NCBI GenBank assembly: GCA_903813345.2
Contig: CAIIXF020000002.1
Span: 14,628,757 to 14,692,756, forward strand
Origin: Owenia fusiformis
Lineage: Eukaryota > Annelida > Polychaeta > Sabellida > Oweniidae
Direction: 5' to 3'
Length of the DNA: 64,000 bases
A model generated the notes under the pieces. That model ran no database searches. It saw only the letters and a list, made by a program, of their open reading frames with translations, and was not told the DNA's origin. Shown piece after piece: positions 39,574-52,300 of the stretch. A program made the translations under genes and the position numbers. Each line of letters begins with the position of its first letter. Position 1 is the stretch's first letter.

Positions 39574-40249
39574 CTAGATGTCAAAATGATGTACATAAAT
39601 ATATGAGTAGTACTTGAACAGGGTGGAAAAGAATGCAACCCTCTAATCTTAAGGTAAGGGAGTGGTATCGATATGGAGAACTGTATTCAACTATGTTTTT
39701 CTCCTAAACTAATCATTGAAAACATTCTGTAAAAATAGTACCGTGGGTACTGGGCTAACATGGTGTTGCTCAAAAGTGAACAATGGCTAAAATGGCAGAA
39801 AATAAAAAAATGGGTGTAATTTTTGCCGATTTTTTGTAACAAAATTATTTCATACAACTACTCTTTACAGTGACATGGCTTTTTACAATACAGGACACCT
39901 GAAATTATTTGTAAAGTTAGGAAATGGACCACAAGTGAATTTCGCAAAGACAAAAATGGCGATCATTTTGAAAATAGGCGAGCGTTTGAACCAGGAGCCA
40001 AAGGGGAGTTTTCTGTATTGATGTTGAACAAAATAACTTAAAACGGGAATCCTATTGACAGAGGTTTTAAAGCAAATGGTCTAAAAGTGAATTTCGCGAG
40101 ACAAAAATGGCGGCCATTTTGAAAATAGGCGAGCTTTTGAACCAGGAGTCATAGGGGTATTTTCTATATTGATGTTGAACAAAAATAACTTAAAACGGGA
40201 ATCCTATTGACAGAGGTTTTAAAACTGGCCAATTGTTGACAGACGGACA

Positions 40250-40346
<97 letters not shown>

Positions 40347-43300
40347 ACAGACAGACAGACAGACAGACGGACAGACGGACAGACGGACAGACGGACAGAC
40401 GGACAGACGGGCAGACGGACGGACGGACGGACGGACAGACAGACGGACAAGTGAGTGATTGCAATAGCTCAACATGTGAGCTAAAAACACGGTGTTTTAT
40501 GTAATGTTGACTGATTGACAACAATTTAATGCGAAAATTATTTAGAAATATTTTATATAACTGTTTTTTGGTAACATTTTTTGTTTTTTTTAGTGCAATT
40601 GTTTTTGCTCCTTTCTACCAATTCTTGAGAATGAAATAAAATGTCTTTCCGAACCTTGTTGGAACAAAATAGCATATACAACATGTTTTTAGACCTCTCA
40701 ATATTATAGTTATACAAAGGAATTTTGGGTTGATTTAAAAAAAGTTTTCAAAAAACAAAATCCCCCCAAAATAGATAAAAATCAAGATAAACATTTTATA
40801 TCATTAACAAGATACTTTTTTAAAATAAACCAAAATTTCCTTTGTACAATTACAATATTGAGAGACCTATAAATATGATGTGTTTAAGTCGTTTTGTTCC
40901 AATGAGGTTCGGAAAGATGTTTCATTTCACTCTGGAAACATGATACCAAGAGCAAAACAAGTGTTTGATGTGTTTTCGAAAACAATATAGATGAAAGTAC
41001 ATATATATTTTTCAAATTATATTGTAGAAATTTGAAACATCAGAAAATTCTATACTGGACTTTTGGAGAAAATGACCCTTTAGTAAAGCCATATTGAGAG
41101 TAGTTTATAATGGCAGTCAATGGTATTTTCCAAAATTCAAACACCAATATCTTTTGAACTAGACAATATCTAGCTTGTAACCCTTCTTATTTTGAAGACA
41201 TTTGAGTCATGAGTTACATACTAGGAAGACTTTATTGCTCTTGAACTGTTCTGCAGGGGTGCTTTTGAAGATTGATAAATTAACATATGCATGGGGCTCA
41301 ATGGAAACATGCAAAATTCTCAAAGCCTGTTATTATCCACTGGGGCCACTTTTTGACACCACTTCGGTGGATTTCATAAATACAGGGTGTTCCAAAAGTA
41401 ACAGGACTGGTGCTGGGATTTTGTCAATTCAGCACCGAGTGTCTTCAAATTTTTACAAATTGTACTTTGAAGTAGTGCAACTAAAATTGTAAAGTTTCAG
41501 AAAAAATGATAAAATGCGGGAAAAGTTATGGTTACTATAGTAACGTGACATCACAATACCCGGGGCAACTTTTCATGGAAATGTAATATTTAACATTTTT
41601 ATATTACTGAAGAAAGTATCTTATTCACCTATTATAATACAACATTTCTTGTTTGTTTTATAAGTTGCTTTATATTTATGTGATGTAGCTATATAACTCA
41701 GATTCAAGTATGATTACATAATAATAATATTTATTCAATTTCCTGAAATATCATTATGTATAACAGTCTGCACAATTCACTGTTGAGTTTTTGAAAATAC
41801 CCAATTTGAAGCCAGTCATCCACCTTGATAAGGCGTCTGCCCGCAAGTCAGCATTAAAGACCACTGCAGCTATAGCGGAGCTAGGTCTTGAGGTCTAAGA
41901 CCATGCACCATACTCTTCCGATCATGCAATATCTAATTTTTATTTTTGTATGGAAAATGGAATGCTAATCAGCGCGGTAAGACCTTTAAAGATGAGAATG
42001 ACCTTCTCCAAGTTGTCCTATGGACTCTGCGTGACATGTCATCAAATGGGTTCACTCATGTGTTTGAGTCATGGATACTGAGTGCTACTTTGGACTGACA
42101 TAAGAGGACCCTACTTTTTTCTAGAGGATACATAGGAATATCAAATGATGTATTTAGCAAATGTAATTCCCACCAGTTGTTGGATTCTAACTTTGATATG
42201 GGATGTAGAAAATGCTGAAAGCCTCTGTAACTTTCTGCGTGGAATGTTGCCCCGGGTATCGTGATGTCATGTTACCATAGCAACCATAACTCTACCCCAG
42301 TTTCATAATTTTTGTCGAAACTTTGCAGTCTTAGTAGCAATACATGGAAGTACATTATGTACAATTTTGAAGACTATTGGTGCATATTCAACAAAATGCC
42401 AGCACCAGTCCTGTTACTTTTGGAACACCCTGTATATGTAATGATGATACTTTGGTCAAAAAATGGTGCCGTATATATAGCAAGTGCAATTCAAGGTTTT
42501 TTGTCATAACTGACTGCACTATCAGTGATAAGGGTTCGATTTAAATTATAATACTTACATGGAAGTGTTTCACATTTTTTGGTTGACGAGCTACTCTGTG
42601 ATTCAGATTTCTTCTCACAGTATTTTCCGGATCTAATCCTTTTCCGTGAACATGTAACAGACCGTCCACCACAAGGACAATTGGGGCAATTCTCGACCCA
42701 AGTGCCCCAGCTTGACCAACAACCTGCGAGTAACATATACAAAACAGGAAATAAAAAATAGTACCGTGGGTACTGGGCTCACATGGTGTTGCTCAAAAGT
42801 GAATGATGGCTAAAATGACAGAAAATAAACAAGGCATTAACATGACAAAATGTCACCACCTAAAACAATTTGGTCAATTTAAAGCAAGTTGGAAAATACC
42901 TTTTGACCTTAAGAAGGTTTGATTTGAACTTCTTAGAACATGTAGATGATTTTGAAAAAAAAATTTAGTCAATTTGAAGCAAGATGAAAAAATACCTTTT
43001 TGACCTTTTTTGACATTGAGAAGGTCATTGAAGGTCAATGTCAAATCTAAAGTCAGATTTGAGTTTCTGAGAACATGTAGATGATTTTGAAAAAAAATTA
43101 AGTCAATTTGAAAGTCAGATTTGAATTTCTGAGAACATGTAGATGATTTTGAAAAAAAAAATTAGTCAATTTGAAGCAAGTTGAAAAAAGACCTTTTTGA
43201 CCTTTTTTGACCTTGAGAAGGTCATTGAAGGTCAAATGTCAAATCTAAAGTCAAATCTAAAGTCATATTTGAATTTCTGAGAACATGTAGATGATTTTGA

Positions 43301-46300
43301 AAAAAAAATTTAGTCAATTTGAAGCAAGATGAAAAAAATACCTTTTTGACCTTTTTTGACATTGAGAAGGTCATTGAAGGTCAATGTCAAATCTAAAGTC
43401 AGATTTGAGTTTCTGAGAACATGTAGATGATTTTGAAAAAAAAATTAAGTCAATTTGAAGCAAGTTGAAAAAAGACCTTTTTGACCTTTTTTGACTTTGA
43501 GAAGGTCATTGAAGGTCAAATGTCAAATCTTAAGTCAAATCTAAAGTCAGATTTGAATTCCTGAGAACACGTAGATGATTTTGAAAAAAAATTTTAGTCA
43601 ATTTGAAGCAAGTTGAAAACAGACCTTTTTGACCTTTTTTGACCTTGAGAAGGTCATTGAAGGTCAAATGTCAAATCTTAAGTCAGATTTGATGGTCAAA
43701 TGTCAAATCTAAAGTCAGATTTGAATTTCTGAGAACATGTAGATGATTTTGAATAAAAATTTAGTCAATGTGAAGCAAGTTGAAAAAAGACCTTTTTGAC
43801 CTTGAGAAGGTCATTGAAGGTCAAATGTCAAATCTAAAGTCAGATTTGAACTTCTGAGAACATGTAGATGATTTAGAAAAAAATTGAAGTCAGTCTAAAC
43901 AGTATTTGTTAAGTTATAGGAAGTTGTAAGAAATTGTTACAGACGCCGGACGCCAACCGCCGGACGCCAACCGCCAACCGCCGGACGCCAACCGCCGTCG
44001 CAAAAAAACGGAGACCATAACAATATGTCACCACTTTTGGTGGTGACATAAAAAAAAACGGATAACATTTTTTGCTGATTTCTTTTGTAACAAAATAACA
44101 AAATTATTTCATACAACTACTCTTTACAGCGACATGGCTTTTTGCAATGCAGGACATCTGGAATTATTTGTAAAGCTAGGAAATGGGCCAAAATTGAATT
44201 TCGCGAGACAAAAATGGCGACCATTTTGAAAATAGGTAAGCTTTTGAACCAGGAGTCATCGGGAGTTTTTTTGTATTGATGTTGAACAAAAATAATTTGA
44301 AACTGGAATCCTATCGACAGAGGTTTTAAGGCAATTGGTCCAAAAGAGGATTTTTCGTGACAGATTGACAAATCAATGTTAAGTAAAATGGTTGGAAATA
44401 AAAAAAAACGGATATAATATCTTGCCCATTTTTTGTAACAAAATTATTTCATACAACTACTCTTTACAGTGACATGGCTTTTTACAATGTAGAACAGCTG
44501 AAATTATTTGTAAAGCTAGGAAATGGGCAAAAAGTGAATTTCGCGAGACAAGAACGGCGACCATTTTGAAAATAGGCTAGCTTTTGAACCAAGAGTCATA
44601 GGAGGGTTTTTTGTATTCATGTTGAACAAAATTAACTTAAAACGGGAATCCTATCGACAGAGGTTTTAAGGCAAATGGTCCAAAAGTGGATTTCGCGAGA
44701 CAGATAGACAAATCAATGTTAACTAAAATGAGTGAAAATAAAAAAAATGGATATGATTTTTTGCTGATTTTTCGTAACGAAATTATTTCATACACCCACT
44801 CTTTACATTGACAGGGATTTTTACAATGTAGGACACCTGAAATTATTTGTAAAGCTAGGAAATGGGTCAAAAGTGAATTTTGCGAGACAAAAATGGCGGC
44901 CTTTTTGAAAATATGCGAGCTTTTGAACCAGGAGTCATAGGGGAGTTTTCAGTATTGATGTTGAACCAAAATAACTTAAAACAGGAATCCTATTGACAGA
45001 GGTTTTAAAACGTGCCACTATTGTTGACGGACGGACGGACGGACGGACGGACGGACGGACGGACGGACGGACGGACGGACGGACGGACGCAATCACAGAC
45101 AGACAGACAGACGGACAAGTGAGTGATTGCAAAAGCTCACCATGTGAGCTAAAAATCACAATTAATTTAATGCCGTCGTTTGACAAAATGTTTATTTCAA
45201 ACAGAACCTTATCCAGAGGCATGCTACGTTTCGTGGAGTTGAGGTTAACTATTTTAAACTCGCCCCATATAATTTCCAGGGGTAGTATCAGTAGACTCAC
45301 ACAATATTAATGGGCATTTATATGTACAAGATGGAACAGTAATTTATAACATATATAACATGAATGCAGCAGAAGCTGGTTGTTGTAAACGGTTAGTGTA
45401 TCTGATGCTCTTCTTACATACTAAGAAGACTATTGTTTGAATACAGGTATCTAGGGTGAGATGCGGAGAAGCTTTGTTCATCGCATGTCAAGCAGGATAA
45501 TTAAACTTGAGTAAAAACGATATGATGTATGAATCTTTATATATTTCTAACTTTTTTGCTCATCTACATATATGACATCTAATGACATTTTGAAATGTAA
45601 AAATTATAGTGTATAACGTCAACAAATTCAACAATAGGTAAACATGTTCACCACAGGACATTTATGAAATTACAATCCGCCTATGTTTTTTACGTTGTGA
45701 AAAACAGTACAAGCTTAAACAACTCTAATATCTACACTCCACACGCCAACGCAAGAGGGAATTTAGGCGAAAAGTCTAACATTGTGAAAGCATTATGAAT
45801 AACATTCTAGAAAAACTTTACTTACATCGTTTGGGACATACTTCGGTTGATACGGTGTTCTTTTCCTGAGAAGTCGGCGTGCAATGCTCACTTTGTCTGG
45901 TTCTAGTCTGTTTACATGTATTCGGCCCTCCACCACAAGTTGGACAAGGAGGGCAATTTTTACTCCAAGGACTCCAATTGGACCAGCAACCTACACATGT
46001 CCCAGAAGAGAACAGACGGAAATAAATCATCCAAATATTTGTTTCAAAAATATAACTTAGATTTTAGATATTCTATTTAATTCAAGCATTTCTTTATAAG
46101 CCCTACTGTGTATCCTGTGATTAAAAACAAAACAACTATAAACAAAAGGCATGAACATGCAAGATATCACCACCTGCCATTTGTTACAGAAACTGACCGC
46201 CATTTGTTACAGACGCCAAACACCAACAGGTGAACACCGTGCACAAAAAAGTTGGAGACTATAACAGTATGTCACCACTCCTGGCGTTGACATAATATAA

Positions 46301-49300
46301 TTTAACAATTATTCTTATACTAACAGTTTTCGTCACATATCTTAATTAATGTCTCGCTTTGAGAATCTCGTGGTTGTTGGCAATACTGCCCCTGACCCTG
46401 TCTGGTCCTCGTCCGTGTACATCTAACAGAACCACCACCACAACTAGGGCAATGTGGGCAACTCTCGCTCCAAGTAGTCCAGGGGGACCATGTACAACCT
46501 AATTATGGTTTTATCAAAATACCAGTTATTGTTGTTATGAAAGAAAACATGATTTGCAGCTAATCTTAAACAATCCTCGGGTTGACACCGACACTGTGCT
46601 AAAGAATTGTGCTAACATTTCAAGCGATCGAGAACTGATTTAATATACTAGTAAGTCAATAATCTTTCTTATAATTACAGGGTTGTGTATTGCAAATCTT
46701 AGTTGTAGTGTGCAATTGAGATTGTGTTTTAGGAGTGCAATTCGGTCCGGTTCTTGTTCTGATTCTTGTGCAATTAGCAATGCCCCCTCCACAATTGTTT
46801 GAGCAATCTTCACATCTTTCGTCATCACCAAACGTCCAAGTTGACCAATCACAATCTTAGAAGGAGTAACAAAGACAGTTTGGCACCGGACAACTTGTGA
46901 AATCCATGTTAAACAACATTATAATTATGCTAAAGACTATTGGACATTACTCAAGTCTCTAGCCAATTCTTTGCTAGAGGTAATTCCATCTGGAATACTG
47001 TGAACTCCATTTGAAAAAAGCTGGCCGGCATGTCATAATTTTATTGAATATTTTAAAAATCGCCAGATAAATCCGGCATAGACAATTATTTAGTTCTAAT
47101 GAAATTTGAATAAAAAAAACTTGCATATTGTATTTATAGTGGGATTATTCTTTTTTTAGATTGTATGAATTGTATATTGAATGTTAAATACTAGTAACCT
47201 TTGATGATCGTGTTCTTCAATTTTAAACAAATATATTTTAATGCTGATTTGCGATTTTCGATTTAGCATTATGCAAGTCGTACAATTTTAATGAAATTAA
47301 TTATTATGTTAGAATCCCCTAAAGAATAGGGGATTTTTAGATATTCGCCTGAGAGAAGCTGATGCCTGGAAGCCGCAAGAGACTCAATCAATTTAAGACG
47401 AAAAAATACAATAATGACACACAACTACTATATGAAAGAAAAATGCACGTATTCAAGAACGAGAATAATACCAATGGAGATTTGAAAAAACTATATGAAA
47501 CCAAACCGAAAACGTGAAAACTATACAGTGGCAAGGTGTAAATTCAAAACTACGCAAGTCAATATGTATGTTAGAACACTAATTTTATAATTGCAAAACG
47601 ACAGTTTTGATAGTTATATAATAGATGGTACCCATGCTTTAATGTTAAAACGTTGTTAACATTTTAAATTATGTAGCCTCTGATGAAAAAATCAACGAAC
47701 TGCTTGAAAACGATGATCTTTGCCCGGGGATCTTTGACATCGCACTCATTTCCTGATGAAATATATAGATTGTTCTCTTTCTCGGACGCTTTTCACTTTG
47801 GTAAAACAATTAATTTCAGATAACTATGCAATATAAGCCTTTGATCATTATTGGAATCATTAAACTTTGTTCGTACAAATGAGGATGGAGATAAAAGTAT
47901 GGTCAGTCGATTTAAATTTTAAAAAGTTATCAATTACAAGTTTATCAAACGTTTCCATATGTATGTTTGGGATGTTCAGTTTAATCAAGATTTCAGTTAA
48001 TTAGGAAATGGTAGATTTTACCGAAGGTTGATGAAAATAATTTTACCGAAAAACAATATGCTTGTTGTTATCTCATATGCAATTTTCTAATTAAAAAAAT
48101 GCTCAGATTGCAACAAAAAGCGATTCAAATTTTTGAAATTTCCTGGGACCCCCTGTTAGTCATTCTCCGACCTCCTTCGTCATCTACCGGCCACGAATTA
48201 AATAATCAAGGCGCACCCTCTAACCTGAAATCCTAGATCCGCCCCTGATAGTAACTTCATATCTTCAACTTTAAAGTAGTTTGATTTTTCAGCTTTAAAA
48301 GTCAGTGTCCGTGTAAGTTTTGCATATCAAAAAGTAGAAGGTCTAAACACAATGATGTAAACTTAATGCCTTAATATTTGATCTGATAATATATTTTCTT
48401 TTGTCCTCTGGATTCTGAAGTTCATTGTTCAACTGGGAGTTATTTGAAAGAGGGCTTCACATACCTGGTATGATGCATGTTCCATTCCCATTGCACCTTA
48501 CGTACCCTGGTTTACAGAAACAGCCTTCTCGCCTTTTATTGTCACACCAACGTGGTTTATCCTCCTCACAATGCTCTTCACAACCTGGACCATGATGCAT
48601 ATATACCTCATTTTGTCCACATTGAATTGCTACAAGCATGGAAAGGTATACTATAGTCGACGTTTGACAGGGACTACCAGGGATAGCGTGTCATGGAGTG
48701 ACATAGAGCTTCAAACGAGTTCTACTCAAGGAAACGTCCATAGTTATGTTACACCATTGAAACCTTGGATTATCATGTTGTTAGATTATCACAGAGCAGT
48801 TGCTACAAATAAAATTATTTTGATTTTATTAATAAAAATCGTTTGTTTGATTGTTTGTAAAAATGTACACTCACTGCACTTCAATTCCTTTCGCCATTCC
48901 TTGTTTTCACGACCATTATCGCTGTGAATGTCGGCAAACGCTTTAGCAATGTCACACTTTGCATTGGGTTCTGCGGTAAAATCCGTTCTACAGTTAGCTT
49001 CCCATGTTTTAAGTCCCCTGGAAAATTGTTAATAAAGTGTTAATAAATATAATAAGCTTACAAACGTTTGCGAATCTCAATCATCAGGGAGGTCAAGATA
49101 CACGTTTTTAAAAAAAAAACTTATTACTAAAATTACGCTATGTCTCGGTAATTTATACAGAACTCGGCGATAAAGCAAATAAAATGATTGTTTGTCAAAA
49201 TGAGCAATTTGAAACAATGATCACTTTACCTTTCTCGAGGTCGAACGATTTGTTTGAAAATTCCGTTTGGGTTGACGATCCCGCGACAGAACTCAGTGGC

Positions 49301-52300
49301 AGAGTGTATAATAGATTGTGGAGGAGTGTTAACTTTAAGTGTGATCATGTCTACACAACTGAAATATTGTAAGTTTAGTACGATTGAGGTTTATAATATC
49401 AGTACATTAGTATTATTATAATTAAGCTAAGAGATGCTTGAAATGTCTCAGGAATGTGCTACAGTCGAAGTTGTGATGGGCAAAGTTTTAAAATGTGAAT
49501 TGAAAATGTACATTGATTAGACATGATCTTGTCAAATGAGCACTCACTTTCGATCCTGTACATCAAGGACCTTGTAACTGGTACCAAGTAATTTTTCTTT
49601 GTCTGGCTTGTTTGTCAGGTCAGCCCCGTTTTTATCCTTCCAGTCATTTTCCCTAATACCATCATAATTCTTGCAAAGACCATCAACTTTATCAATACCA
49701 ACTGGATCCTTTAATAAAAAAGAAAAAAATGTTGCAACAATGAATAGCAACATACATTTACCAAATGAATGGCTATATATGCCAATATAAATTGAACTAA
49801 TCAGAATGCTATCAGTATCCCGCGACGTTATGAACGTTATTCAAACTAACCGCTTGCAGCATCCACTGTCTTCCCAATGTAACCATAACGTCACCATAGC
49901 CTGGAGAATATGGTTGATTATCTCTAGGAGAGACGGTGAATGCTATACTTATGTCGAAGATATCACTATCGAATGTTAGACGGTTCCCTACAATACTGGC
50001 AGTATACCAATTGTCTCTACCATTGAATGGTATACGATCCACTGGGCGTCCATCAACCTAGATGTGCATGTACATGTAGGTTGTAATCAAATCAAAAGTT
50101 GAGGACATCTGGTGGATGTCATTAAGATGAAAACACGGATCAAAGATTGTAAAAATTGATAATTTTAGTATTTGATTGATTATACAATCATTAACATTTT
50201 AAACTATTGGCAAAAGCTGTCATTGAATTTACTTTAATTCTTTTAAGTCCTACACCGTCAAGACCATCAAGTCTGACAGTCTCCTGTGTGCCTCCATTAT
50301 AAATTTCCACGTATTGTGTTACAGATGTCCCTGTAAGCCCCCATCGACGATTCTTCACAAATACCTATAATTTATAAATACGAGTCATTAATGCCTTGGT
50401 CATAGATTGAGTATTTTGTTCAAAAGTGAATACATTATTGAATAAAACACTCAATCGGCCGGGCGCCGGCCGATGGATCGGGGCAAATGTGACCCAGGCA
50501 TTAATTGCATATAAAATACTGTTAGCAGGTTCTGTAAATGATGTGCTACCGGATTTTGCATACATTTTCAAATATATGGAAAGCATTAACTATGATCCAA
50601 CTGTACAAAAGGAGACAAAGATTGGTTACAGATTAAAAGAACCCTGTCAACATGTTACCCATTTCTAGTATAGAATGAAACATGGTGTGCCTAAATTTGT
50701 CGAGACTGCAGATTAAGAGTGGGACTTTTAAATCTCAACAAGGACATCGAATCTTTATTAATTGGTTCAGAATATGAAATCATTGACAAAACTCGAGTTT
50801 CTTATATGGTATAATGACAACTTAGATAAATCATCAAATCATAAATTAATAAAAGCTAATCATGAGATTAGTTATTTTGTGTTGCAGAACGGAGTGGTCT
50901 AACATGAAATTTCATTTCTTTAGCTGAAAGGGGCTGGCCAGAGTTGGCCATTCGCAGACTTAATCCGCATGTGGTTTAAGTTTTTTTTCTGGATTTGAAA
51001 AATAAAACATGTATCGTTATTATACTCTAAAATATCTGATTATCTTATTTACATTGGATTATAGGAGCTTTTATACTTAATTTACTTTATATACTTTATA
51101 GTTTATGTGAAAGAAACGTTTTTTCTCTGATCATTACTTGACATTGAAGTATACGGGAGTTATTGGCTGTGGTCGGTAAATATCTCTAAAATAATTAGCT
51201 ACTTCGTTCATAAACAGTCTTCAATACGTCCATCTCATTCGCATTTCGTTCAGGTCGCACCACGCCGGTGTGCGACGTCGTATAACGCGTCCCTTAGTCT
51301 AGAAGGTCATCATGACTTGATTACAGAACGGTATGGTCGCCATCACCTTCCCGTCTGAAAAGGTTCTTGAAGTTCGTAAATAGACCTTAGAAAGTTGCAT
51401 GCAGCTACGTTCGTTCCGTTCGCACACAGTTTAAAACCAGTTTTGAAGAACGCAGTGGCAACTTGTTCGGTGTGATGGCTATATCTTTGGTAACTCGTTC
51501 ATAAGCAGTCCTAAATACGTTCTTAATCAGTTTAAACCCGTTTGCAATAAGTTCTACCTCGTTCTCAATACGTCCTCAGACAGTTCATCTCGTTGTTAAA
51601 ACGTCCCTAGTAGGATTTAAGTACGACGGTTCCGCTCGTAGTACGTCCAGCTCGTCGTTAGTACGTTGTTGCTCGTTCTAATTGTAGAACGTATCGACCA
51701 CGAGAACATTTTGAGCATTTTCTAAGTTCCAGAGGACCTACCCATTCGAGTACGTTGGATGAAGTTTGTAAACAGAACCCAAACGGTTCTAAGTACGTCC
51801 AGTCCATTCGTACATAGTTGAAGCCCGTTTTCGAGAACGTGGTGAGAACTAGTTTGTTGTGATAGTAGGGTTAGCTTTTGATTGATTCCCATTCCAGAAT
51901 GATTTTACCGCAATTCCGCACTCGTATATATACAGGTAGAGTTATTGGTCATTCTGACAAAATATTGCTTATGTTATGCTTAGGCTTAAATTATGCTTAA
52001 CTTGCAGGTATTTGAATTTGTAAGTAGATTATGATTGGATAATGATAGACATCAATGTGATATTCTTGACAGAAAATAGCTGTAGTGTTTTGTTACTAAA
52101 ATACATAACCAGTTCCGACATATGTTGCAGGTGAAACAGTACATTCTATTGTCATTAATCATTAAAGTTATGTTAAGTTCTAGACAGAAGATTTTATATA
52201 AGGATTATTACATTTCCAATACCTATATATAACTCGGAACCTTATTACATCATTTTATATAAATTATAAATGATTCAATTAATTATAATTATTAATTAAT

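Larger units (their letters stand above)
42831..44051. mobile_element. nested element containing a 135-150 bp tandem array
   Basis: The insertion begins AAGGCATTAACATGACAAAATGTCACCACC-like and ends TTTTGGTGGTGACATA, so GTCACCACC and GGTGGTGAC form inverted ends. A short version with the same ends lies at 46,145-46,295. It interrupts dispersed repeat B at a position that is continuous in copy A. Confidence 0.75.
42759..45155. repeat. dispersed repeat, copy B, split by a nested insertion
   Basis: It opens with the same TAGTACCGTGGGTACTGGGC and GCTCAAAAGTGAA as copy A up to 42,830. After the nested element it resumes at 44,052 with the homologous GCTGATT...TTGTAAC sequence. About three internal units follow (44,052-45,020), then (GGAC)n and the GTGAGTGATTGCAA tail. 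It lies in the intron between exons 16 and 17. Confidence 0.82.

Noticed and set aside
40164-40524. Open frames of about 73-108 codons rich in Pro-Ala-Cys-Leu, Val-Cys-Pro-Ser or Gln-Ala-Gly-Arg repeats
   Set aside because: They are direct translations of the CAGG/ACAG/GGAC microsatellite and exist in several frames on both strands.
44117-45300. Repeated minus-strand frames containing FKTSVNRIP, ALKPLSIGF and HFLALQII
   Set aside because: These are chance frames in the dispersed repeat units of copy B, with stops and frame changes between copies and no known domain.
46640-46852. Minus-strand frame of 70 codons starting MIGQLGRL
   Set aside because: It overlaps TSP1 exon 14 in another frame. 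The exon's frame has the WSTW and CTRIRTR features and matching splice sites.
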